Shown: positions 34,202-43,400 of the stretch, piece by piece
How positions within the stretch are numbered: position 1 is the first letter of the stretch
How the letters are laid out: each line of letters begins with the position of its first letter
Origin: Planctomycetaceae bacterium
Lineage (GTDB): Bacteria; Planctomycetota; Planctomycetia; Planctomycetales; Planctomycetaceae
Length of the DNA stretch: 56,678 nucleotides
Direction: 5' to 3'
Assembly (NCBI GenBank): GCA_021732785.1
Contig: JAKFUG010000061.1
Coordinates: forward strand, 1-56,678
The notes under the pieces: model-generated
The model's database searches: none
What the model was told of the DNA's origin: nothing
What the model saw: the letters and a program-made list of their open reading frames with translations, nothing else
Translations under genes and position numbers: made by a program

Positions 34202-35542
34202 CTACAAAACGCGCGGGCGGTATTCGGTCTTGGTAGCGAGTTCACGAGCGGCGAACATCATCGCGGGGACGTCAAAGCCGCGTGACGCCAATCGTTTCAA
34301 TGCTTGAGGTTCGTACCCCGTCGCATAGAACGCGCCGCGGCTCTTGCCGTCGCTGTCGACACCCGCCATGCGGTAGACGAAAATGTCTTCAATCTGGTAC
34401 AGGCCGTCCTGACAACCGCACAGTTCCGAGATGCGGACGACTTTACGTTCACCAGTGCTGAGACGCGCCATGTGGACGAGGATCTGCACGGCCGAGGCGA
34501 TGTACTGCCGGGCGATCATGGTCGGAAGTTCGATGCCGGACAACGCGATCATCAATTCCATGCGGTCGAGAGCATCGCGGGTCTCGTTGGCGTGGACGGT
34601 ACTCATGGAACCGTCGTGGCCGGTGTTCATGGCTTGCAGCATGTCGAGCACTTCGCCGCCGCGGGCTTCGCCAACGATGATGCGATCGGGCCGCATCCGA
34701 AGACTGTTTTTCAACAGATCGCGCTGCGAGATTTCGCCGCGGCCTTCCACGTTCGGCGGCCGGGTTTCGAGGGCCACCACGTCCTTTTGCTGCAACTGCA
34801 ATTCGGCCGTTTGCTCGATGGTCACCACACGTTCGGATTCCGGGATGAAGCGGCTCAGGTTGTTGAGCAGCGTCGTCTTTCCGGCCCCCGTACCACCCGA
34901 CACCACGATGTTCATGCGGCCGCGCACGCTGGCAATGATGAAGTCCGCCATCTCCGGCGTGAGGCTGCCCATCTTGACCATGTCTTCGAGCACAATCGCG
35001 CGGTTCTTGAACCGGCGAATCGACACCGTCGGGCCGCGCAACGCCAGCGGCGGAATCACGGCGTTGAGCCGCGAACCGTCGGGCAGTTTGGCATCCACCA
35101 TCGGCGACACTTCATCGATCCGGCGACCGGCGCGTCCCACCAACCGCTGAATGAAGTGGAGCAGGTGCGCGTCATCGGCGAAGCGGATGTCGGTCCGTTC
35201 GAGACGGCCGTTCCGTTCGACGAACACGCTGTCCGGGCCGTTGATCAGCACGTCGCTGACATCGAGATCGTTCATCAACGGTTCGATCGGGCCGAAACCG
35301 TAGATTTCGTCCATGATCTCGCGGACCATCACCTCCCGGTCTTCCCCGGAGAGATTTACGGACTGTTGCGAGCACAGATGCGCGGCGAGCGAGCGCAACT
35401 GCGAGCGCAGTTCGCGCTCGGGCAATTCGCCCGCTTTGGACAAATCGATCGCGTCCACCATCTGGCGATGCAACCGCGTTTTCAGCAGTTGAAACGCTTG
35501 ACGGGGATCTTGAACGGGGGGAGCAGCGGATTCAGCAATCAT
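34202..35542 (-). CDS. tadA: Tad secretion ATPase TadA/CpaF
   Basis: A 446-residue hexameric ATPase of the VirB11/GspE superfamily that powers Tad pilus assembly. The N-terminal CpaF-type domain has IYGFGPIEPLMNDLDVSDVL and GRRIDEVSPMVDAKLPDGSR. Catalytic parts are Walker A VSGGTGAGKTTLLNNL, the Asp box VVTIEQTAELQLQQ, Walker B DRIIVGEARGGEVLDMLQ and the His box GSMSTVHANETRDAL. All expected residues are present, so it should be active at the cytoplasmic membrane. It lies between the tadG-like gene and tadB in the standard order. The long plus-strand frame opposite is an antisense artefact of GC-rich coding. Confidence 0.96.
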   Translation of the reverse strand: MIAESAAPPVQDPRQAFQLLKTRLHRQMVDAIDLSKAGELPERELRSQLRSLAAHLCSQQSVNLSGEDREVMVREIMDEIYGFGPIEPLMNDLDVSDVLINGPDSVFVERNGRLERTDIRFADDAHLLHFIQRLVGRAGRRIDEVSPMVDAKLPDGSRLNAVIPPLALRGPTVSIRRFKNRAIVLEDMVKMGSLTPEMADFIIASVRGRMNIVVSGGTGAGKTTLLNNLSRFIPESERVVTIEQTAELQLQQKDVVALETRPPNVEGRGEISQRDLLKNSLRMRPDRIIVGEARGGEVLDMLQAMNTGHDGSMSTVHANETRDALDRMELMIALSGIELPTMIARQYIASAVQILVHMARLSTGERKVVRISELCGCQDGLYQIEDIFVYRMAGVDSDGKSRGAFYATGYEPQALKRLASRGFDVPAMMFAARELATKTEYRPRVL

Positions 35543-35606
35543 GGTGTCCGCGTTCTCTCTGAAGTTCGGCCGGGTGACAATGAACGATTCATCGACACAT
35601 CGGCAG

Positions 35607-36803
35607 TTAGTGGGTCAGTTCCAGGCGAAACAGGTATTGATTTCCGTCACGATGGTCTGCCGACGTGTTTTCGGCGACCGCCATGCGGGTGGTCATCACA
35701 GTCGGTTGCACAATGATCTGGCAGCGTCCGTCCGGTTGATCGTTCACAGCGAGGATGCGAATGGCGACGAACTCGACGCATTCCGTCTGTTGATAGCCGT
35801 TCTTGCCGACGGGAGTGGATTGCGTGTAGAGCAAAGCGATCCGCTGCGCACCAAGGTGTTCATCCAGTGCGGTCCGCTCGCGGCTCTGCACCTGCGGAAT
35901 CGACGGGATCGTTTCGCCACCGGCGATTCGCAATTCGCCGTTCCGCTTTTCCAGTTGTGCATGCGTGAGGCCGAGCAGAATCTGCTGTTCGACGAGGGCG
36001 GGATCGAGATCCGTACCGAGATCGAGCAACTGCACGTTCGCCTCAGAAACCGGGCCATTTTGCTTCGCGGTGGTCAGCGTCAATTCGGGGATGCCATCGG
36101 ACCCGCTGGTGACGAGATGGCGTGTGTCGTCATAGCCAAATTCGTCTTTGCCGCCGTTGTCTTCGATAGCCGCCTGCCAGGTGTCTTTCCGCTTCTTGGC
36201 CGGATCGTCTTTCCAGATGGCGAGGGGCAGAAGCGGCGCGGGGACATCATCAAACGGCCGGATCGCCACGACGTGATTGTTCATGCGAACGGACACGGTC
36301 GCCACGACATCGCCGAACGGTTGGCGGGTCAGTTGCCGCATGAACAATGCGACGGGGTTGCCGCGGAAGCGTGTCCGCTGCGCATGAATGAGGACTTCCG
36401 TCGGATCACGTTCGGTCTCCACCCACTCGGCGGTTTGACCGGGGACTTTCGACGGCTCGGACTTCACAAACCGCACGTCACCGGCCGCCGCATCGAGCAG
36501 CGCGGGCTGTCCGGCGACGAGATTCTGGGCGGCGATTTCCGCCGCGGCTTGTTTCGCGTGTTCGATGAGAGTGGGTGCCGACGATGGTCCGAGCAAGCGG
36601 GCATCGGACGTCAGTTCGCGACCGGCCGCCAGCGCGGCGGCTTCGGCGACCGCAGTCAACTCCCATTGGGCCGTCGCGAGCCACAACCGGTCGACGATCA
36701 ACGCAATCCCCATCATCGCCACCAGCAATGCCACGGCAACCATCGGCGTGGTGATGCCGCGGCGCTTTGCATTTCGACTGGGGGAAGGGGAGCGTCGATC
36801 CAT
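35607..36803 (-). CDS. TadG-like pilus assembly protein
   Basis: A 398-residue protein with the Tad-N hallmark: RRGITTPMVAVALLVAMMGI (residues ~15-34), one transmembrane helix directly behind an RRG motif, followed by a large exported domain. The helix ends DRLWLATAQWELTAVAEAAAL, with the AQ...A..AALA pattern of TadE/TadG-type pseudopilins. The later region is mainly beta and charged, without catalytic motifs I recognise. The frame extends upstream to a TTG at 36866, but the ATG at 36803 is the first normal start; no strong Shine-Dalgarno is visible for either. Position between cpaB and tadA fits a minor pilin or assembly role. Orthology to Aggregatibacter TadG is by layout. Confidence 0.8.
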   Translation of the reverse strand: MDRRSPSPSRNAKRRGITTPMVAVALLVAMMGIALIVDRLWLATAQWELTAVAEAAALAAGRELTSDARLLGPSSAPTLIEHAKQAAAEIAAQNLVAGQPALLDAAAGDVRFVKSEPSKVPGQTAEWVETERDPTEVLIHAQRTRFRGNPVALFMRQLTRQPFGDVVATVSVRMNNHVVAIRPFDDVPAPLLPLAIWKDDPAKKRKDTWQAAIEDNGGKDEFGYDDTRHLVTSGSDGIPELTLTTAKQNGPVSEANVQLLDLGTDLDPALVEQQILLGLTHAQLEKRNGELRIAGGETIPSIPQVQSRERTALDEHLGAQRIALLYTQSTPVGKNGYQQTECVEFVAIRILAVNDQPDGRCQIIVQPTVMTTRMAVAENTSADHRDGNQYLFRLELTH

Positions 36804-36909
36804 CGGCGTCACACTGGGGGGAAACTTTTCGGACCGGGGAAAGCGACCGAACGGCGGACGGCACAACCGAGGGGACGGGTGTGCGCGGCCGCCGTGGAAT
36901 CAGTCACAA

Positions 36910-38010
36910 CTAGTTCGGAATCGGAATCAATCGAGCCGCCGTCGGGGCCTGTCGCGAAGGCATGTCCACCGGCGCGGGGACCGAATGCTCGACCGACGGA
37001 GCATTCACACCGCCACCGTTATTGCTCGGAGCCGGAGCCGACGGAGCGGAACTGCCACCACCGCTGGGCATGCGGTAGTCATCGCTATGACGTCCGCTGG
37101 ATGAGCCGGAGTAATCATTCTGCCCGGCACCGAAGTACGTCTTGTAGTCAAACCCGCCACGACCGCCTCCTGCATTCCCCCAGCCATCGAGCCGGCGGCC
37201 TTTATCGCTGAAGAGCAGGGTGCCGCGACCCGAACCGCGGTACGATTCCGTGATAAAGGGATCTTTGCCCGGTTCCGGACGTTGCAGTCCGAGAATCTCG
37301 TACAGCGTGACTCGGTCGGTGTTATTCAACGCGAGACCGCCGGTCCCTTTGCCGTTCGGATTGTAAGTGAGCGTGAGCTGCCCCCGATCTTTCGCGAGGA
37401 CGACAATGTTCGATTGGGCTTCCGTCAGTTCGAGCGTCACATGATTGCTTTGCCGATCGACGCGGCCCTGGGTGACGCTCCGATTGATGGCGAGAATTTT
37501 CACGCCATCGAACAATTTCATGGTGACGCCGCCCTGGAAGCGGTCGTCGGTGTTGCCGGCGGCCTGATAAGTGAACAGCACATCGACGTACTGCTTCGGC
37601 TTGATGAGCCCATCCACCATCGAGGTGCTTTCCCCGACCGCGACGGTAACGGCTCGCATGCCTTCGGCGAGATCGAGCGGAGCTTGCTCACCCGGCTGAT
37701 AGAGATGATTCGCGCGGAATGGCTGCGCGGCCTTAATCGGTTCTTTGGCCACGCGGCCCACGATGACGCGATTGACCAGCAGCATATCCCGTTCGAGTTT
37801 GTCCGTGGGATAGGGACCTTGCCCGAGATGGTTTTCCGTGATCACCGTTCCGGCAGCGATATCGGCGATCGCCATCGGAATGTTGCGGGAAGTGATCGGC
37901 GGGGGACCTTCGGTCCGGGCCAGCGCGTTCTTCACCACGTAGGCGGCAACCAGAACTCCCACGACACCGAACATAATCAGCGTCAGGAGGGCGGGCGTTA
38001 AGCGTCTCAC
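36910..38010 (-). CDS. cpaB: Flp pilus assembly protein CpaB/RcpC
   Basis: A 366-residue periplasmic component of the Tad system. An N-terminal membrane helix (ALLTLIMFGVVGVLVAAYVV) precedes a SAF domain (ITSRNIPMAIADIAAGTVIT to GMRAVTVAVGESTSMVDGLI) and the RcpC/CpaB domain with KQYVDVLFTY and VTLELTEAQSNIVVLAKDRG. CpaB links the outer-membrane secretin to the inner machinery and may bind peptidoglycan. The last ~110 residues are a Gly/Ser/Pro-rich tail that typical ~260-residue CpaB proteins lack. A secretin gene usually follows cpaB, but here a tadG-like gene does. Confidence 0.92.
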   Translation of the reverse strand: MRRLTPALLTLIMFGVVGVLVAAYVVKNALARTEGPPPITSRNIPMAIADIAAGTVITENHLGQGPYPTDKLERDMLLVNRVIVGRVAKEPIKAAQPFRANHLYQPGEQAPLDLAEGMRAVTVAVGESTSMVDGLIKPKQYVDVLFTYQAAGNTDDRFQGGVTMKLFDGVKILAINRSVTQGRVDRQSNHVTLELTEAQSNIVVLAKDRGQLTLTYNPNGKGTGGLALNNTDRVTLYEILGLQRPEPGKDPFITESYRGSGRGTLLFSDKGRRLDGWGNAGGGRGGFDYKTYFGAGQNDYSGSSSGRHSDDYRMPSGGGSSAPSAPAPSNNGGGVNAPSVEHSVPAPVDMPSRQAPTAARLIPIPN

Positions 38011-38127
38011 GGAAAACTCTCCCCGGCGTACATGCCGTGTCGCAATTGATTCTGTGGTTCCACCGAACAGGTGCTGTCGGGCGTGATTTCGCTCGCAACA
38101 CCGCCGAGAATCCTTTGCTCAGCCGGA

Positions 38128-38544
38128 CTACTCACGGACCATCCGCGTTTCGGAATACAAGTTTCGACCATTCAAACCGACACCGATCGGCCACAAGAGA
38201 TCGGGCGCTGCCGACCGCATGGAGACCTCGACGCCGACCCAGACGATGTCCCCTGAATACTGCCCCACATCGCCCACCACGCGGAATTCGCGTTGCAAGC
38301 CTTGAGGCAATGTTCGACGGACATCGCGTTCCACATCTGCCAGTGTCGCCCCCGGGAGAGACGCTTTTCGTGCGCCGACCCGGCTGGCTTCCACAACGAG
38401 ACTGCGGGAGTAAAATAACCAGGTAAACTCGAAGAGCCCGAACAGCACAACTCCGAGAATCGGTAACGTCAAAACCAACTCCATGCTCAACACGCCGCGC
38501 CGACGCGCGGTCTGTGAAGCGGAGTGGGTTTGGACGAGTTTCAT
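38128..38544 (-). CDS. tadE: TadE-like minor pilin
   Basis: A 138-residue TadE-like pseudopilin. After a basic start, RRRGVLSMELVLTLPILGVV contains the prepilin cleavage pattern Gly followed four residues later by Glu, and then one transmembrane helix. The C-terminal domain (EASRVGARKASLPGATLADV onward) is the usual TadE periplasmic part. The protein should be processed by the prepilin peptidase encoded just upstream. The ATG at 38544 is preferred; the open frame begins with TTG at 38556, which would overlap the peptidase stop codon. The close spacing suggests translational coupling. A minor-pilin role is known for the family. Confidence 0.88.
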   Translation of the reverse strand: MKLVQTHSASQTARRRGVLSMELVLTLPILGVVLFGLFEFTWLFYSRSLVVEASRVGARKASLPGATLADVERDVRRTLPQGLQREFRVVGDVGQYSGDIVWVGVEVSMRSAAPDLLWPIGVGLNGRNLYSETRMVRE

Positions 38545-38552
38545 ATTTGCAT

Positions 38553-39161
38553 TCAATTGGCAGGAGGTTTCACGGCCTGAGCCACCGCTTTCGGACCAAG
38601 TTGCCCACCTTTGACCACGGTGGCGTCCGCAAGCATCACGATCCAGGCTGCCATCGCCAGCGGGACCGCGAAGGGCAACACCCGCCGCTGTCGGCGTTGT
38701 GGCTCCGTCTCGGTGAACACCGGCTTTCCTTTGGCATCGGCTTTTCCCGTCGCCAGATACTGTTTCTTAAACCGCTTGAAACCAAAGCGGACAATCGTGT
38801 AGAGCATCACAACCGCACTATCGAGCACGACAAGCAGAGTGCTGACAATCATGAGATAAAGCGTGAGCTTGAAACCCAGCCACACACTGATTGCCCCCAT
38901 CAGCTTGGTGTCCCCACCGCCCCCGCCCGCCACCATCCACAGCGCGAAATAAGTGCCGAAGCCGAGCGCAAACCCATAGAACGCATCCAGTAAACCCGCC
39001 GGACCATGCGCCCAGAACTGGTAGGCCCAACCGGCGACGAAAAACGGAATCGTCAACCAGTTTTTAATGCGGTGATAGCGCAAGTCGGTATAAGCCGCCA
39101 CTCCCGTGAGACAGAGGACAGCGATCACAAACGCGGTGTGCTGAGGGGTCCAGAAATCCAT
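38553..39161 (-). CDS. cpaA: Type IV prepilin peptidase TadV/CpaA (A24 family)
   Basis: A 202-residue inner-membrane aspartic peptidase that cleaves Flp and TadE-type prepilins. It carries both catalytic aspartates: the first in AAYTDLRYHRIKNW and the second in the GxGD motif of AGGGGGDTKLMGAI. Hydrophobic segments lie at residues 10-28, 38-55, 58-78 and 95-120, with a more polar C-terminus including RRQRRVLPFAVPLAMAAWIV. It lacks the N-terminal methyltransferase domain of PilD-type enzymes, as normal for CpaA. First gene of the Tad cluster on the minus strand, so the operon promoter is expected in 39162-39596. Confidence 0.92.
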   Translation of the reverse strand: MDFWTPQHTAFVIAVLCLTGVAAYTDLRYHRIKNWLTIPFFVAGWAYQFWAHGPAGLLDAFYGFALGFGTYFALWMVAGGGGGDTKLMGAISVWLGFKLTLYLMIVSTLLVVLDSAVVMLYTIVRFGFKRFKKQYLATGKADAKGKPVFTETEPQRRQRRVLPFAVPLAMAAWIVMLADATVVKGGQLGPKAVAQAVKPPAN

Positions 39162-39596
39162 CGACGAGTTCCTCGTACCGAACGGAATAGGTGGGCAACA
39201 CTCCGCGGCGATTTCCGTCGACCAACCGGAAATCTCGAACGGAGCGTTCTCTTCCTCAAACTTAGCTCAAGTTCTGACTCGGCAACGGGAAACATTTCAC
39301 AGTCGCAACCCGGCGCGAACGCCATCAGTGAAATCGCATTCGTCCCTAGATCCACTTTCGCGGAAGCCGCCGCGAGTCCAAGCGAATTTGGGGGCGGCGC
39401 GGCGCGAGATACGGAAAGTTTTTCCGAAAGCACCAATTGTCGCGATGGGAGCGAATTTAACGGTTGTAACAATTGGCACTTCAAGGGAAGATTTCCCGTC
39501 AGCAGGGAAGCGATTCCGGTATAAAGTGTTCATAATTGAGCCCCGCCGCGAGCACCGTTGTTCGGGCTGCCCCTCCACGATCAGGGATGACCGCGC
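39162..39596. other. 435-base divergent promoter region between the Tad locus and the suhB-like gene
   Basis: No gene supported on either strand; specifically I found no Flp pilin frame here. Towards the plus-strand gene there is a TATAAA at 39520-39525 and a small palindrome TTCCCGTCAGCAGGGAA at 39493-39509. AGGGA at 39583-39587 is the likely ribosome binding site of the next gene. The centre contains AT-rich patches near 39420-39480. It presumably carries both the Tad promoter and the suhB-like promoter. Confidence 0.4.
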
Positions 39597-40364
39597 ATGT
39601 TGGAGTTTTTACAGTCTGCGGAAGAGGCCGCCCGCCTCGGGGGCAAAGTTCTCCGTAGCTGGTCGACCCGTTTCAGCGTGCGGGAAAAGAGCCGCGCGAA
39701 CCTGGTGACCGAGGCCGACTTTGCTTCACAGCAAGCGATTCACGAATTTCTCGGCCGCCGCTATCCCCAACACGGTTTTCTGGGAGAAGAAGGCCTCGCG
39801 GACGAACGCCCCGACTCGGCATACCGCTGGGTGATCGATCCGCTGGATGGAACCACGAATTACGTTCACGGCTTTCCCTATTACTGCGTGTCGATCGGCC
39901 TGGAAAAAGACGGGGCGCTCATCGCCGGTGCGATTTACAATCCAATCAGTGAGGAAATGTTTCTGGCGGCGGCGGGACACGGAGCGACGTTGAATCGACA
40001 GCCGTTGAAATGCTCGGCAGTCGACGATTTGGGCGAAGCGATGCTGATCGCCAGTCTCCCGGTCGCAACCACCCCGGAGGACCCTGCGGTTCAACGATTT
40101 CTGCGCGTGCTTGGCAAAGCGCAAACGGTTCAACGGACCGGTTCAGCTGCGCTCAATCTGGCATTTCTGGCAGCCGGCCGGGTCGATGCGTTCTGGTCGG
40201 CGAGCCTGAAACCGTGGGATATGGCGGCGGGTGTCCTGATCCTTCAAGAAGCCGGCGGACGGATTACGAGTCTCGACGGCGGTCGGTTTCGTCTCGATGT
40301 GCCGAGTTTGCTGGCCACGAATGGCAGCGCGATTCATGATCAATTGGCCGGCTTGTTGTATTGA
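39597..40364 (+). CDS. Inositol monophosphatase family protein
   Basis: A 255-residue Mg2+-dependent phosphatase of the inositol monophosphatase (SuhB/CysQ) family. The metal ligands are all visible: the Glu-Glu pair in GFLGEEGLADE, the signature WVIDPLDGTTNYVHGFPYYC, and the C-terminal KPWDMAAGVLILQEAGG. It hydrolyses small phosphomonoesters such as inositol 1-phosphate in the cytoplasm; histidinol phosphate and 3'-phosphoadenosine phosphate are other substrates in the family, so specificity is open. AGGGA lies nine bases before the ATG. Length is typical. It precedes the giant-protein genes by 106 bases, possibly on the same transcript. Confidence 0.92.
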   Translation: MLEFLQSAEEAARLGGKVLRSWSTRFSVREKSRANLVTEADFASQQAIHEFLGRRYPQHGFLGEEGLADERPDSAYRWVIDPLDGTTNYVHGFPYYCVSIGLEKDGALIAGAIYNPISEEMFLAAAGHGATLNRQPLKCSAVDDLGEAMLIASLPVATTPEDPAVQRFLRVLGKAQTVQRTGSAALNLAFLAAGRVDAFWSASLKPWDMAAGVLILQEAGGRITSLDGGRFRLDVPSLLATNGSAIHDQLAGLLY

Positions 40365-40470
40365 CCGATTTTCAATCTGGCGAAAATGCCGCTTTTGCCA
40401 GTCGGAATTGCGACGTAGAATAAGGTGACTGTATCGGCGACCGTTTGCGCGGTCGCCATTCCTGAGAAGC

Positions 40471-43400
40471 ATGTCGACGGCGACTCGTCGTGTCGCCACC
40501 GGGCCATTCCTGTTGAAACGTGTGATCGCAAATCGAGAAGGTAAAGTCGTGATCACGCCTGTGAAAACAGGACGTTCCGATCCATCGAGCGCGGTATCAG
40601 CCGTTGCACGATTGTGCTTCCGTTTTGCACGGGCGGTGAAACTCACGTACATCCTGTGGGGATGTGTGTTCGCCATCGGCTGGGTTTCGTCGACATCCGC
40701 ACAAACGGTCGGAAGGGAAAGCGAGACCACGCGACCCACCGTTCCATCGACGACGTCGAATCCGCTTCCCATCGTGCCTCTTCCTTTGACACCGAGCACC
40801 GCTGCAACGGCATCGCCGGAAAAATTTCCGATTCCCGCTTCCGTCATCAATCTGCCCGATGGCAAAGGGGGCGTGATTTCCGTACCCGCCGATGCGAATA
40901 TCGAACGCTTTCTGGAATGGCTGAAACAGGAGCGTCTCAGGAACGCCCGGAACGCGGAGGGACCCACCGCTTCCGTCACCGCCGTTGAATTCGAAGGCCA
41001 GTCGGACGATCAGATGGCGACCCTGAGTGGTCGTCTCACCGTGCAAATCGCCGGCGATCAGTTTCCCCTGTCCTACGCCATCGGTTTGGGCGAGTCGGTC
41101 TTTCGTCGCAAGGACGTCAAGGGGCCGGGACAGGTGATTTTCGGCGGACGCGATCGCGAACGCGGCTATGTGTGGTGGTTCGACAAGCCCGGTGAGTATG
41201 AGTTCAACCTCGAGCTGACGGTCCCGTTGCTCAAGGCATCACCGTGGCGACGGCTGCAACTTTCCGTCCCGAACTCTCCAGTGACGAGTTTGCGACTGGA
41301 AGTCCCGTCCGGCAACGTGATTGTCAAAGCGCCCGAGGATGTCATTCAGACATCGCGCCCGCTGGACGAACAACGGTCCGAAATTCGCGCCGCGGGCTTT
41401 GGCGGAAAAGTGGAAATTCTGTCCTGGCAACCCACGGTCCCGGCCACTGAAGGGGCAACCGGTCTGGACGTCAATTCGAACATTGCCGTCCGCAGCACGA
41501 GCGATGCGTTTCTGCTGGAAGCCACCCAGTTTCTACGACCGCTGCAGGGGACGTTCCGCGAGTTCACCGTGGCCTTGCCGTCGCGGGGAGAATTACTCAG
41601 CGTCGATGGCAACGAAATCAGCGAATCGCGGGCAGATGAAACCGATCCTGAAAGAATCTCGGTCTTGCTGAAATCGCCGACGGCGGGAACGATTTCTGTT
41701 CGCTGGCAAGTCCGCGTTCCGCAACTCAGTCGTCGCAATTTCGATTTGGATGGTTTTCGTGTTGAAGGGGCTCGCCGCGAATCCGGTGAAATCGGCTTCC
41801 TCGCCGCCGAAGGTTTTCGCTGGAACGTGGCCGATGGAAGCGATCCGCATGTCGAACGGATGAATGCCGGCGAATTTCGCATCGGCGGGGTCCGGACCAC
41901 CGCCGTCCGTGCCTGCCGCTTTTTCTCCCAACCCTTCCGGCTGCCGACGACATTAGATCCCGTCGAACCTTATTACGATGTCGCCACTCTCTTTGCCTTG
42001 AGTGCCGCTGAGAAGCAAATCCATCTGGAAGCCCGGTTCAAAGTCCACATTTATCGCGGTCAGCTTCCCGAGCTTTCGATCGAATGGCCCGGATGGCAAG
42101 GCGAAGGCTGGAAGCTGGATGGCCCGCAAGCCAATGGGGCCATTGTGACCAGTGTCACGGCCGACGACGATGGCGGCAAAGGGCGGATCGTCGTTTCGCT
42201 CGCGGAACGGTCCAATGATGAACCATTCGAATGGCGACTGCGAGCACATCGGGATCGAAAGCCGGATGAAGACGCATCGATCTCGTTGCCGCGCATGCTG
42301 GCCCCGGCCGGTTCACCGACACGGTTGGTGCTGCTCAGCGACGAGAATATTGATGCTCATCTGATCCCGCGGGGCGAAACCGTGCTCCGGCCTTACGTGC
42401 CGCAGCCGACATCCACCGAAACCGTGACGTTCCCGACCACAAAACGTCCCCAGAGTTTTCGCATCGACACGGATGAGCGCACGTTTCGATTGGGCATCCA
42501 GACGCAACAGCAACAAATCACCGTCGCCAGCGAAGTCTCCGGCACGCTCACCAGCCAGCGACTGGAACTGCAACAGAAACTGCTTCATCGAGTGGAATAT
42601 GCCCGTCTGAATGAAATCAAACTGAGCGTTCCCGTCGCGATTTTCGAGCGCATCAAATTCTATTTTGCCGGCCAGTTGCAGACGCCGCAGTGGAGCGATG
42701 GCGTGGGGGGCCGCGAGAAAATTGCGACCATCACCTTGCCGGAACCGCTGATCGGGGAGGTCGCGCTTGATGCCGCGTGGTCGATTCCGCTGCCGAAAGA
42801 TCTGTTACAGGACAAGCCCGCGGCGATGCCGCTGACGGTGCTCCGCAGCCTGAGCGGGACGACGACCAGCCAGCGATTGCGCATCGAGCAGCCCGCCTGG
42901 CTGGAACTCTCGCTCGTGGAGCCATCCTGGCACATCGAACACGCGGACGATGATGAAGTGGTGTGGAGCAACACACTCCCAACGGAGCCGATGACCTTGC
43001 GCGTGGTTCCCACGACGGAAGTTCGCGGGGTCGCAATGGTGGTTCGCAAGGCCGTTGCCCGCGTGCATGTCGATCGGGGTGGCGTTCAACACAGTCGTTT
43101 TGAAATTGAACTCAATGGAGCCATCCGTCAACTCCATGTTCAACTTCCCAAGGCGGCTCTGGCGGGCGTCTTTCTCTGGAACGACGTCCCCTTACCCGCG
43201 GACTCGATCACCGAAGTGCCCCAAGGGTCAGGCCGCTTTTCACTTTCATTGCCCGACTCCTCTCCGAATTCGACCGGGGACCGATTGGTGATGGAATACC
43301 GCTTGCCGACGACCAGGACTTTGGGGTGGAGCACCGCCCAGACTTTAAGCGTGCCTGTGCTCCCGCAGTGTCGGTGGATGGCGGACATCGCGTGGGACGT

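Noticed and set aside
34304-35716. 470-codon plus-strand frame opposite tadA
   Set aside because: Antisense shadow; His/Asp/Val-rich translation typical of the complement of GC-rich coding DNA, and tadA on the other strand is unmistakable.
35541-37211. 556-codon plus-strand frame opposite the tadG-like and cpaB genes
   Set aside because: Antisense shadow spanning two real genes and their gap.
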